From Mycobacterium lehmannii (lineage in GTDB: Bacteria; Actinomycetota; Actinomycetes; Mycobacteriales; Mycobacteriaceae), in the NCBI RefSeq assembly GCF_002245535.1, contig NZ_NKCN01000009.1, forward strand, positions 124,001 through 188,000: a DNA stretch of 64,000 nt, in the 5' to 3' direction. Position 1 is the stretch's first letter. Each line of letters opens with the position of its first letter. Shown in pieces: positions 30,420 to 38,452 of the stretch. Made by a program: the position numbers and the translations under genes. The notes under the pieces were generated by a model. It was not told the origin of the DNA and ran no database searches. It was given only the letters and a program-made list of their open reading frames with translations.

Positions 30420-31115
30420 TCATGCCGTCTCGATCGAGTCAGTCATATGACCTGCGCTTGGCTGGGCGTGGTCCATGTGTTCCTGGACCACCGTCCACAG
30501 CCGGTAGCCGAGCATGGCGTGGCTTTCCTGGATGCGGTGGATGCTCTGCGAATGCACGGTGAAGCAGAAGTCGACGTCGTCGGCGACGGCCATCCGGCCG
30601 CCGTCGTGACCGGAGAACCCGATGGTCAGCAGGCCCCGCTGTTTTGCTTCGGTGATCGCCGTCATCAAGTCCGCGGAACTGCCCGAGGTCGACAACGCGA
30701 TCGCGACGTCGCGGTCGCGGGCATGGGCGATGATCTGGCGCTTGAAGATGAGCTCGAACCCGACGTCGTTGCCCAGTGCGGTGACCACCGCGTTGTCGGC
30801 GGCCAGGGACCACGCCGCGACGGGACGACCCCGTGCTGGGCGGCTGAACAGCGACGCCAGCGTCGCGGCGTCGGTGGAGCTGCCGCCGTTGCCGAAGGTG
30901 TACAGCCGGCCGCCGCTGCGGAACCGCTGGGCCATCGCGGCGCCTGCCCCGGTTAGCGCGTTGCCGTACTCGTCGAGTGAGTCGCGTTGCAGGCGCGCGC
31001 TTTCGGCGGCCTTGCCGCGCGCCGACGCCGCCAAGTCATTGAGCAGACTGGTGGCGTCGGTCTCTTCGGAGTCGATGAACGGATACAGGAAGCTGGTGTT
31101 GTCGGACTCTGTCAT
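30420..31115 (-). CDS. SIS-domain protein of the hydrogenase operon (GmhA-like)
   Basis: 231 residues with a sugar-isomerase (SIS) fold similar to phosphoheptose isomerase: LYTFGNGGSSTDAATLASLF and IALSTSGSSADLMTAITEA are the two phosphosugar-binding loops. Start ATG 31115 overlaps the preceding stop by four bases (ATGA); the longer frame is an artefact. It is the last gene of the hydrogenase operon. A SIS protein here is unexpected for metalloenzyme maturation; comparable genes accompany group 1h hydrogenases, role unknown. Confidence 0.8.
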   Translation of the reverse strand: MTESDNTSFLYPFIDSEETDATSLLNDLAASARGKAAESARLQRDSLDEYGNALTGAGAAMAQRFRSGGRLYTFGNGGSSTDAATLASLFSRPARGRPVAAWSLAADNAVVTALGNDVGFELIFKRQIIAHARDRDVAIALSTSGSSADLMTAITEAKQRGLLTIGFSGHDGGRMAVADDVDFCFTVHSQSIHRIQESHAMLGYRLWTVVQEHMDHAQPSAGHMTDSIETA

Positions 31116-31855
31116 CGGCTCGCCTCGTTTTCGATTCGGGTGATCGCTGCACCCGCGTGCAGCAGCACGAGGTCGTTGGGGACGACACCACCACCCAGCA
31201 TCGTGACGTCCACCCATTCCTCGCCATTGGCTGTGCGGACCAGCGCCTGATTGGTTGCGTCGGTCGGCCCCAGCACCACCTCGGCGAGGCGGCCTTCGTC
31301 GCTGCAGGTCACGCAGACGTCGTCGGTGCACTCGGCGGCGGGGGGTTTGAGCAGTCCCGGATGCTCGAAGCAGACGTGGGTGAGCTCCCACAGCAGGTGA
31401 TACAGCAGCACGAAGGTTCCGGTGGCGGGCAGCATCGGGTCGTCCGAGTCGATCCACAGGATGTGGTTGGCCGCACCCGCCGGCGGTCGCGGACCCGAAC
31501 CGATCCACAGCGTAAGGACGCCCCACGCCGGAGCGCGGCGCATCGCGTCGATCACCGCCGGTTCATCGGCCGAGGCGACCGCGATGAGCAGGTCACCGGG
31601 CTGGCTGGCTACCCGCACCTGTGCCACAGGATCGGGTTCGACCAGCGCAACCGACGGCAACGCCCGTTTGCCCATGATCACCGGATGGACGAACTCGACG
31701 GCGACGTGGTGAGCGTGCGGTTCCCATCGGGGAGAGATCACCCACAGTGTGGCGCCCTCGTGGAATCTGCGGGCCAAGTCGAGCGCGGCGGCGGACAGAT
31801 CCGCGGACAATTCGGTATCGACGTAGGACCCACCCAGTTGCACCATAGCGGTCAT
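31112..31855 (-). CDS. SIS-like domain fused to a HypC/HupF-type domain
   Basis: 247 residues. The first 175 or so resemble a SIS fold (LARRFHEGATLWVIS, HHVAVEFVHPVIMGK, GDLLIAVASADEPAVI). After a linker comes a HypC-like barrel: CVTCSDEGRLAEVVLG, then VDVTMLGGGVVPNDLVLLHAG and AAITRIE. HypC carries the Fe(CN)2CO precursor to the hydrogenase large subunit using an N-terminal Cys; here the Cys pair CVTC is internal. The fusion suggests the SIS part acts in maturation or assembly. Coupled to the following SIS gene. Confidence 0.75.
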   Translation of the reverse strand: MTAMVQLGGSYVDTELSADLSAAALDLARRFHEGATLWVISPRWEPHAHHVAVEFVHPVIMGKRALPSVALVEPDPVAQVRVASQPGDLLIAVASADEPAVIDAMRRAPAWGVLTLWIGSGPRPPAGAANHILWIDSDDPMLPATGTFVLLYHLLWELTHVCFEHPGLLKPPAAECTDDVCVTCSDEGRLAEVVLGPTDATNQALVRTANGEEWVDVTMLGGGVVPNDLVLLHAGAAITRIENEASR

Positions 31856-32123
31856 TCTGAAATCTCTCTTCAGGCCTATCTGTTTCGCGGAACCCGCTCA
31901 TCGTCGGCTACGGATACCCACCAGTGTCCTCGGTTCTCGCTGCGCGGCAAGCGCGCTCGGAGGTTGCGCTATTAGCACGTCAAGCATCGGCGCTGCCGCC
32001 GCCAGCGTGGCCCTTCGTCCTGGTAGTCGAGCCGGTGCGCCAGCCGTGTGTTCACGAATCGCCCGCAGTCTAATGCCCTGACCTACCCCGTGCGCGCAGA
32101 CACCGAACCGGTGTGGGCGCGCG

Positions 32124-32378
32124 TCACGGCGGCTCCTCGCTGCCCTGACCCCTGCCCATCAACTCCAGGCCCGACATCGCGGCGTCGGCGCCGGCCTCGT
32201 CGGTCTTCTCCACGACGAAGCCCATGTGGATGATCACCCAATCGCCAGGAGCGAACGTCTCGTCGGGCAGCATGCCGACGTTGACCTTGCGCTGCTGACC
32301 GGCGACGTCGACGAGGGCCAGCTGATCGCCGTAGCCCTCCAGCATTCCAACGACCTGTCCCGGGATTCCCAGACACAT
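32124..32378 (-). CDS. hypC: Hydrogenase maturation chaperone HypC
   Basis: 84 residues with the HypC start MCLGIPGQVVGM, whose Cys2 binds the iron precursor, and the barrel block VGMLPDETFAPGDWVIIHMGFVVEK (in pieces). It delivers the Fe(CN)2CO unit to the large-subunit precursor. It lies 4 nt after the protease gene. The 268 bp that follow before the SIS-HypC gene carry no gene. The other hyp genes (A, B, D, E, F) are not in the window. Confidence 0.9.
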   Translation of the reverse strand: MCLGIPGQVVGMLEGYGDQLALVDVAGQQRKVNVGMLPDETFAPGDWVIIHMGFVVEKTDEAGADAAMSGLELMGRGQGSEEPP

Positions 32379-32382
32379 TGGT

Positions 32383-32922
32383 TCAGCCTTCCCTCACCGC
32401 GCAGCAGGTCAATAGTTCGGCCACCACGTCCTGCACGGCCCGCACCGCGTGGGGTACAGCGGCTGTGACGGCGTCGGACAGGCCGATGCCCTCCTCGACA
32501 CTGCCGACCTCGCAGCCGATGACTACCGTGTGGGGCGGCGTGCCGCCGAGCGCGTCGAGGGTGGCGAACACCGCAGCCGGATCCATCGCGTGCGCATCCA
32601 GACCCGAAGTGGAGGTGAGACTATCGTGGTCGGCCTCGAAGACGTGCACGGTGCCGGGCGAGATTTCGCTGGGAATGGCGTCGACGAGGACGAGCGCGTC
32701 ACATTCGTCCAGCAGGTCATACGCCAGGTGCAGACCGCGGATCCCATAGTCCACCAGCTGGACACGTTCGCTGGCGAGCCGCGGCGGGAGCTGGCGTATC
32801 ACCTCGGGGCCGAAGCCGTCGTCCCCGAGAAAGATATTGCCGATGCCGGCGACGAGGATTCGAGACGTGGCTATACCTCGCTCACGGTTACATCCGGCGC
32901 ATCTTGAGGTAGCGCCGGGCAT
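32383..32922 (-). CDS. Hydrogenase maturation protease
   Basis: HyaD/HupD-type endopeptidase that trims the large-subunit C-terminus after nickel insertion. Core motifs ILVAGIGNIFLGDDGFGPEV (nickel-sensing Glu/Asp) and LVDYGIRGLHLAYDLL are clear. The start is uncertain: ATG 32922 lies inside the 39-residue ORF upstream and adds a non-conserved Cys-rich leader (MPGATSRCAG). The conserved region begins near 32868 with no ATG or GTG in frame between, so a rare start is possible. The body of the protein is secure. Confidence 0.85.
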   Translation of the reverse strand: MPGATSRCAGCNRERGIATSRILVAGIGNIFLGDDGFGPEVIRQLPPRLASERVQLVDYGIRGLHLAYDLLDECDALVLVDAIPSEISPGTVHVFEADHDSLTSTSGLDAHAMDPAAVFATLDALGGTPPHTVVIGCEVGSVEEGIGLSDAVTAAVPHAVRAVQDVVAELLTCCAVREG

Positions 32923-33007
32923 CTGGGATCGACATGACTCCGATCGCCGCTCCAGCGAGAATGACGGCCGCGACCACACCCACGGCGATCCAACCCACTA
33001 TTTCCAT
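32888..33007 (-). CDS. 39-residue single-span membrane peptide of the hydrogenase operon
   Basis: Short gene, ATG 33007 to TAA 32888. One membrane helix (IAVGVVAAVILAGAAIGVM, about 7-25) is followed by a basic tail (DARRYLKMRRM). Its start overlaps the previous stop by 10 nt and it sits within an unbroken overlapping operon, which argues for translation. It resembles the small DUF6893-type proteins annotated in actinobacteria, though this match is from memory. It might anchor the cytoplasmic hydrogenase to the membrane or to a quinone-reducing partner. Confidence 0.65.
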   Translation of the reverse strand: MEIVGWIAVGVVAAVILAGAAIGVMSIPDARRYLKMRRM

Positions 33008-34359
33008 TTCGAACTCCTTTCCAGCGGCTCGACTTCGTCGGGGGCGAAGTACAGGTAGCGGCCATACCAGTCGTGCATGTCGGCCGCGGGATCGTCCTCG
33101 AGGACCACGCCGATGTGCTGATCACCATCGACGTCCTCGTGCACCGAGGTCACACGGGCGATCTTGTCGGCGTAGAACAGATCCTGTGCATCGGCCCGCC
33201 GGGACGGGCACAGCCGGACCCGGCTGCCGCGCGCCACCGGCATTCCGTTGACCAGAACCGCGTCCAGTTCCGGTCGTACCGCGGTGTCGGCCAGCGGATC
33301 CCACCAGTCAACGTCGGCGGGAACCTCGGGGATCAAACCCGGCCCGTCGGTGCCAGCGTGCGGATGGCGCAACACCCCGTGCAGATCGAGCATCGCCTCG
33401 GGTGACATCGTGTCGCAGCGGTCGATGATCTGGGCGGCCAGCGGGTCCGTCGCCCTGGCCTGTGCCTTTTCCTCGTCGGTCATCGTCATGATCCGCAGCG
33501 TGAGGATCTCATCGATCTCGGTGGAGTCGTAGAGGGCGCCCCTGCTCTGTTCGGCGATCTCCGGGTGGTCGTACAGAATGATCGGTGAGGCCAGTATCAG
33601 GTTGTGATCGCCGGGCGGACCGGCGAGCACCGGGAAGCAGCGGTGCTGTCGGCACCGGGCCGCGGCGTCGACGGCGGAGTGCGGCGGTTCCAGCAGGGAC
33701 ACGAACTCTCCGTCGGTGACCTCCATGAGCACATGGGTGCCGATCAGCGAGGTGGCGATAGCCTCGTCCTTGTCGGCGGCGGGGGTCCCGGTGTTGCGCA
33801 CCTCGAACGTCAGCCGGAGCAGATCGCCGTCGGGCTCGGCGGACATCGCGAGCTGACCGTGCAATGCACAACGGGTGCGCACCAGCCTGCCGCCGTCGAC
33901 CATCTCCACGTACCTGCCCTCGGGCACCGAGATGTCAAGGGTGCGCGGCAGAGTCACGATCGGGAACCGTGCGATGGCAATCTCGCGCGCGACGGCCTCG
34001 TCCCAGCTCAGCCACGTCTGTGTACCTGTGGTGAGTTCCTCGACCCGTTCGTAACGTCCGCCGCCCAGGTCGCGTTCGGCGCTGCGGTGCTGTAGTTGCA
34101 GGAACCGGACCACCCCCGACACCCAGGGCATGCCGTGCGGGCGGACCAGCACCTGCGCGGTCAGCGAAGCGTCCTCACCGATGCCGGCGTCGGCGGCGCC
34201 CGGCGGCCCGAGCACTCCGAATTGCCAGCGCGACTGGTTCTTTCCCGAATTGGCCCGATACGGGTAGAGCAGGTAACCCTCGTAGAGCACGGCGTCGGCG
34301 ACGGCGCGGGCGCGGTCCCAGGCCATGGCCCTATCGCTGTTCGCGTCGGCTGTGCTCAC
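32998..34359 (-). CDS. Uncharacterised hydrogenase-operon protein, 453 residues
   Basis: No family function known. Start GTG 34359 overlaps the upstream stop by four bases (GTGA). The N-terminal half includes YPYRANSGKNQSRWQFGVLG. The C-terminal 80 residues (VRLCPSRRADAQDLFYADKIARVTSV, then HIGVVLEDDPAADMHDWYGRYLYFAPDEVEPL, in pieces) resemble a small barrel found in actinobacterial hydrogenase-associated proteins. No cofactor motif or membrane helix seen. Conserved placement suggests a role in assembly or in the active complex. Confidence 0.75.
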   Translation of the reverse strand: MSTADANSDRAMAWDRARAVADAVLYEGYLLYPYRANSGKNQSRWQFGVLGPPGAADAGIGEDASLTAQVLVRPHGMPWVSGVVRFLQLQHRSAERDLGGGRYERVEELTTGTQTWLSWDEAVAREIAIARFPIVTLPRTLDISVPEGRYVEMVDGGRLVRTRCALHGQLAMSAEPDGDLLRLTFEVRNTGTPAADKDEAIATSLIGTHVLMEVTDGEFVSLLEPPHSAVDAAARCRQHRCFPVLAGPPGDHNLILASPIILYDHPEIAEQSRGALYDSTEIDEILTLRIMTMTDEEKAQARATDPLAAQIIDRCDTMSPEAMLDLHGVLRHPHAGTDGPGLIPEVPADVDWWDPLADTAVRPELDAVLVNGMPVARGSRVRLCPSRRADAQDLFYADKIARVTSVHEDVDGDQHIGVVLEDDPAADMHDWYGRYLYFAPDEVEPLERSSKWK

Positions 34360-35000
34360 CTCAGCTCCCTCGCCGAACTGTCCGCCAGCAGGGAGGTGAT
34401 CGCGGCGTCGAAGCCCAGCAGCCCGTGCGCGGTTCGATACGCGGCCAGCGCGTCGATGGTGTCGCGGTCCAACCGCAGCCATCCGGTGTTCGGGAAGTGC
34501 TGGCGCATCAGGTCGCGCCACACCTTCACGGGCATGTCGTAGCGTTCCTCGCGGTCCCAGGGCACCTGCTGGACGGCGAAGCCGCGGCTGCCGGGGCTGA
34601 AAACTGTTCCGCTGAACAGGAATTGCAGCGGGACGGTGCCGTCGCGCAGCGCATGTAGGTATTTGGCCGCTGAGACCTCGAAGTCATACGTGCACTGCAG
34701 CGGCATGTCGACCTGGGTGGCACCGGTGAAGCCGGGCACCATCGCGGTGGCGTGCTGCCACAGGAAGGAGTGCTGGGTGGCCGCCCAGCGATCTCGGGGC
34801 CCGAACAGGTCCATGAGCTCGGCGGCCTCGTCGTCGGTGTATGTCCGCCGCGACGGTTCGATGCGCACCTGGCACTTCAGCGCGATCGCATGCACGGGTT
34901 CCTCGGCGACTGAGGCGATGCCGATGCGTGCGGTCAGGATCGGCGTCACAGCGTATGGTTCGGGCGTGACGTCGAGGACGGCGAACGTGACATCGCTCAT
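34356..35000 (-). CDS. Uncharacterised hydrogenase-operon protein (DUF6084-like)
   Basis: 214 residues from ATG 35000 (MSDVTFAVLDVTPEPYAVTP), overlapping the previous stop by four bases (ATGA). Predicted mostly beta in the first 150 residues (LTARIGIASVAEEPVHAIAL, QCTYDFEV, LFSGTVF) with a helical end. No cysteine or histidine clusters that would suggest metal binding. I associate it with DUF6084, a family reported beside actinobacterial hydrogenases; that match is from memory. Confidence 0.72.
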   Translation of the reverse strand: MSDVTFAVLDVTPEPYAVTPILTARIGIASVAEEPVHAIALKCQVRIEPSRRTYTDDEAAELMDLFGPRDRWAATQHSFLWQHATAMVPGFTGATQVDMPLQCTYDFEVSAAKYLHALRDGTVPLQFLFSGTVFSPGSRGFAVQQVPWDREERYDMPVKVWRDLMRQHFPNTGWLRLDRDTIDALAAYRTAHGLLGFDAAITSLLADSSARELR

Positions 35001-35641
35001 TCGCGGTCCACCACCTGGCCGCGGGCCTCGAGCAGCTCGAAGAACTCGGCCATGTAGTTGCGGACGTCCCGCCCGCCGTCGAAGCCGCGCCACATCATCC
35101 GCAGCCGGCCGACGAACTCGTAGCAGGCGTCGATCGGCACCAAATAACCGAGCGGGGAAGCGCTTTCGTCCTGGGGCACCCGCACGAGCAGCGCTTCGGT
35201 GTCCTTGGCGAGCATGTCCACGCGGGGATCGGCGGCGCGGATGTCGTTCCACGCGTGCAGATCGAGCTCGGACTCGGTGGCGCCGGCCGGGCCAGGGTAG
35301 AAGGCCACGGTGCGCCCGAGCGCGGAGTTGTGGAAGAAGAACGCGAGACCGACCGGGATTTGCAGCGCCTCCCACTGCCGGCGTTCCAACGCGAAGTCAC
35401 CGAACGTGAGGTAGCGGTCCGGGACGGCGCGATAACGCAGGTCGGCGCCGGTGTCGGTGAACAGCAGGTAGCAGCCGCGGCAGACGCACATCAGTTGGCG
35501 GCCTTCGATGTTCACCACATGCTGGTGTTCGTCGGTGATGGCCTCCGCGCACATCTCGCAGCGCTCACCGGCCGGCTCGGGCGTTGTGCGGCTGGCGCGG
35601 ATCCGGGACAGGACGTCGGTGACATTGCCGGCGCCGCGCAT
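34997..35641 (-). CDS. Uncharacterised zinc-ribbon-like hydrogenase-operon protein (DUF5947-like)
   Basis: 214 residues. A four-cysteine site is evident: CEMC near residue 29 and CVCRGC near residue 53, typical of a zinc ribbon or rubredoxin-like metal centre. The rest is globular with many aromatic residues (FFFHNSALGRTVAFYPGPAG). Start ATG 35641 shares one base with the stop of the NifU-Rieske gene (TGATG). The metal site could hold Zn or Fe; a rubredoxin-like electron carrier for O2-tolerant hydrogenase is one option. Confidence 0.72.
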   Translation of the reverse strand: MRGAGNVTDVLSRIRASRTTPEPAGERCEMCAEAITDEHQHVVNIEGRQLMCVCRGCYLLFTDTGADLRYRAVPDRYLTFGDFALERRQWEALQIPVGLAFFFHNSALGRTVAFYPGPAGATESELDLHAWNDIRAADPRVDMLAKDTEALLVRVPQDESASPLGYLVPIDACYEFVGRLRMMWRGFDGGRDVRNYMAEFFELLEARGQVVDRE

Positions 35642-36564
35642 CAGGCCACCTCTTGCGGCACGGCCATCGACAGCACGCCGTCGCGCACCAGCACGGGTAT
35701 CGGCTCGAGGTGGTTGTCGCCGCCGATCTCGGCGCCGGCGTGAACCACATCGAAGCCGGCACCGCACCCCGGGCACCTCAGCACAGCACCGGAGAGCCGC
35801 GCACCCGCCAATGTACCGGTGCAGCTTGGACATCGGTCGCGGTAGGCGTAGATGTTCCCGCCGCTCCGCCCGGCAAGGTCGCCAGCCACCCGGCACGCCA
35901 GTGCCGTCACCCCGGACACCCGGAAGCCGCCGACTTCGCCGTCGCTCAAGTCGACCAGTTCCGGGACCGGCTGCCAAGCCGTCGCACGGTGGACGTCGGT
36001 GCGTACCCGAGCCATCAGCGAGTCCGCCGGAATGACACTGCGGCCGGGATCCTCTTCCGCGGCAACAACTTCGATCGACTCGATCTCGGGTGCCGCGGCT
36101 CTGACGGCGTCCTCGACGGCCAGCTCCAGGGTCACCGACGAGGACGGGCAGCTCTTGCAGCTGCCCTGGAACTGTAGCCGCACGACACCGTCGTGGACCC
36201 CAAGCAACGACACGTCGCCGCCGTGCGAACCCAGGTAGGGCCGCACACTGTCCAGGGCTTGCGTCACCCGCCGCTCGACATCGTGCGGGTGCAGCCCGTG
36301 CACCAACAGCAGGCTGGCGACGAGGTCATCGGCCGCAAACCGGTCCGCAAGTTCCGGATTGGCGGCCAACGCCACGTCTATCATTCGCTCCAGCGCCGCC
36401 CCGTAGAGGTCGGTGACCTCACGGACCAGCCGCTCCGCGCGTTCCCGCGCGACCGCGCCTCCCGAGGAGGACGCGTCGAGCAGGGTTTGGATCCGATCGC
36501 CCGCCGTGCGCCACCGGGCGTCATCAAGGACTTCGTCCGGGACTGGCGATCCAGACGGGCCCAT
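35641..36564 (-). CDS. NifU-like scaffold domain fused to a Rieske-type domain
   Basis: 307 residues in three parts. There is a helical N-terminus (about 1-85). A NifU C-terminal-like domain follows with VRPYLGSHGGDVSLLGV and the cluster-binding CKSCPSSS. Last is a Rieske [2Fe-2S]-like fold with YRDRCPSC and RCPGCGAGFDV. In canonical Rieske motifs two ligands are His (CxH...CxxH); here the pattern is CPSC and CPGC, so it may bind zinc or a rubredoxin-type iron. It lies 3 nt downstream of the large-subunit gene. Likely an Fe-S carrier or electron-transfer subunit. Confidence 0.78.
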   Translation of the reverse strand: MGPSGSPVPDEVLDDARWRTAGDRIQTLLDASSSGGAVARERAERLVREVTDLYGAALERMIDVALAANPELADRFAADDLVASLLLVHGLHPHDVERRVTQALDSVRPYLGSHGGDVSLLGVHDGVVRLQFQGSCKSCPSSSVTLELAVEDAVRAAAPEIESIEVVAAEEDPGRSVIPADSLMARVRTDVHRATAWQPVPELVDLSDGEVGGFRVSGVTALACRVAGDLAGRSGGNIYAYRDRCPSCTGTLAGARLSGAVLRCPGCGAGFDVVHAGAEIGGDNHLEPIPVLVRDGVLSMAVPQEVA

Positions 36565-36567
36565 GCA

Positions 36568-38364
36568 TCACTCCACGGTCGCGGACTGGGTGGGGGAGTG
36601 CACAAGGTCCAGGGTCTTGCCCTTCCCCAGGTACATGTGCACCCCGCACGGCAGACACGGGTCGAAACTGCGCACTGTGCGCATCACGTCGATGCCCTTG
36701 AAGTGCTCGCGGTCGTTCTCCTCGAAGATCGGCTGGCCCTGCACCGCATCTTCGTACGGCCCGGGCGTGCCGTAGCTGTCCCGCGGGCTGGCGTTCCACG
36801 GCGTCGGCGGATAGGGGTGGTAGTTGGCGATCTTCCCGTCGCGGATCACCATGTGGTGGCTGAGCACCCCGCGCACCGCCTCGGTGAAGCCACAGCCGAT
36901 GCCCTCGTCGGGCACCTCGAACTTCTCCCAGGTCTTGGTGCGGCCCGCCCGGATTTCGACCAGCGCCTTCTCGGCGAAGTGCAGCGCGCACGCGGCGGCG
37001 TAGGCCTGGAAGTACGTGCGGGCACGGTTGCGCTCGATCGTGTTGCTGCCTTGCGGCGGCACCTTCCACTCGAATGAGACCGGTCCCTTGAGCGCGGTCT
37101 TGGGCAGGTTGATCTGCACACTGCGGCCCGTCGCCTTGACGTAGCCGATGTCCACTAGGCCGGCCAGCGCGGTCGCCCATAGCCGGGCCAGCGGCCCGCC
37201 GCCCGTATCGAGCGCCAAATTGTCCTTGCCGTCGAACCAGCGCGGCGACATCACCCAGCTGTACTTGTCCTCCAAGTCGCGCTTCTGCGGACGCGGATTC
37301 GTGTGCTGATTCCACGGATGCCGCCGGTCGACCGGGTTGCCCAGCGGATCGGTCTTGACGAACATCTCCTGATCGGTCCAGTCGTCGTAATACGAGCTGC
37401 CCAACAGGATCCGGATTCCGAGGTTGATGTCGACCAGGGAGTGGGTGTGCAACTTGCCGTCGATCACCACGCCGGGCGTGACGAACATCTTGTTGCCCCA
37501 CATCTCCATGTCCTTGTAGGAGAAGTTGCAGTACTCGGGATCCTGGAAGGAGCCCCAGCAACCCAGCAGGGTGCGCCGCAATCCGACCTGGTCGTAGCCG
37601 GGCAGCGCCTCGTAGAAGAAGTCGAACAGGTCGTCGTGCATTGGGACGACCTTCTTCATGAACTCGACGTAGCGCATGAGCCTGGTGATGTAGTCGGTCA
37701 TCAGCTGGATGGTGGCGACGGTGCCGACGCCACCCGGATACAGCGTCGACGGGTGCACATGGCGGCCCTCCATCAGGCAGAACATCTCCCGGGTCAAGCG
37801 GCTGACGACTAGTGCCTCCCGGTAGAAGTCGCCGGTGAACGGGTTGAGTGAACGCATGATGTCGGCGATGGTGCGGTACCCGTGTGCGTCGGCTTGCGGC
37901 GCCTGGGTGTTCTCGGCCTTGGCCAGCACACCGGGGTTGGTCTCCTTGACCATCTTCTCGCAGTAGTCGACGCCGACCAGGTTCTCTTGAAAGATGTTGT
38001 GGTCGAACAGGTATTCCGCGGCCTCGCCGAGGTTCATGATCCATTCGGCGATGTGTGGCGGCTGAACCCCGTAGGCCATGTTCTGCGTGTAGACCGAGCA
38101 GGTGCAGTGGTTGTCGCCGCAGATGCCGCAGATGCGGCTGGTGATGAAGTGCGCGTCGCGAGGATCCTTGCCCTTCATGAAGATTGAATAGCCCCGGAAG
38201 ATCGACGACGTACTGTGGCACTCGACGACCTCGCGGTTCTCGAAATCGATCTTGGTGTAGATGCCGAGGCTGCCCACGATGCGGGTGATGGGATCCCACG
38301 CCATCTCCACCAGCTGACCGGGGTCCCGCTTGATGTGTGACGGCTCGGGGATAGTTGTAGTCAT
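36568..38364 (-). CDS. hhyL: [NiFe]-hydrogenase large subunit, group 1h type
   Basis: Catalytic subunit, 598 residues, splitting H2 at a NiFe(CN)2CO site. Nickel ligands are the four cysteines of RICGICGDNHC near the N-terminus and DPCLPCGVH near the end. Twenty-two residues follow that His, the tail removed by the maturation protease at 32383. The motifs and gene neighbourhood match the high-affinity, O2-tolerant actinobacterial group 1h (formerly group 5) enzymes such as M. smegmatis Hhy, which oxidise trace H2. Start ATG 38364, 88 nt after the small-subunit stop. Confidence 0.93.
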   Translation of the reverse strand: MTTTIPEPSHIKRDPGQLVEMAWDPITRIVGSLGIYTKIDFENREVVECHSTSSIFRGYSIFMKGKDPRDAHFITSRICGICGDNHCTCSVYTQNMAYGVQPPHIAEWIMNLGEAAEYLFDHNIFQENLVGVDYCEKMVKETNPGVLAKAENTQAPQADAHGYRTIADIMRSLNPFTGDFYREALVVSRLTREMFCLMEGRHVHPSTLYPGGVGTVATIQLMTDYITRLMRYVEFMKKVVPMHDDLFDFFYEALPGYDQVGLRRTLLGCWGSFQDPEYCNFSYKDMEMWGNKMFVTPGVVIDGKLHTHSLVDINLGIRILLGSSYYDDWTDQEMFVKTDPLGNPVDRRHPWNQHTNPRPQKRDLEDKYSWVMSPRWFDGKDNLALDTGGGPLARLWATALAGLVDIGYVKATGRSVQINLPKTALKGPVSFEWKVPPQGSNTIERNRARTYFQAYAAACALHFAEKALVEIRAGRTKTWEKFEVPDEGIGCGFTEAVRGVLSHHMVIRDGKIANYHPYPPTPWNASPRDSYGTPGPYEDAVQGQPIFEENDREHFKGIDVMRTVRSFDPCLPCGVHMYLGKGKTLDLVHSPTQSATVE

Positions 38365-38452
38365 CGAACTGTTCTCTTTCCTCTAATGACCGGTGTTGCA
38401 CAGCATTACGACAAGTTGGACCATGCCTGTTGGCCCGGGGGGAGGCCCGCAC

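Noticed and set aside
36524..38452. 642-codon frame on the same strand as hhyL, different phase
   Set aside because: It overlaps hhyL completely, is His/Arg-rich and lacks hydrogenase motifs; the hhyL frame has both nickel motifs.
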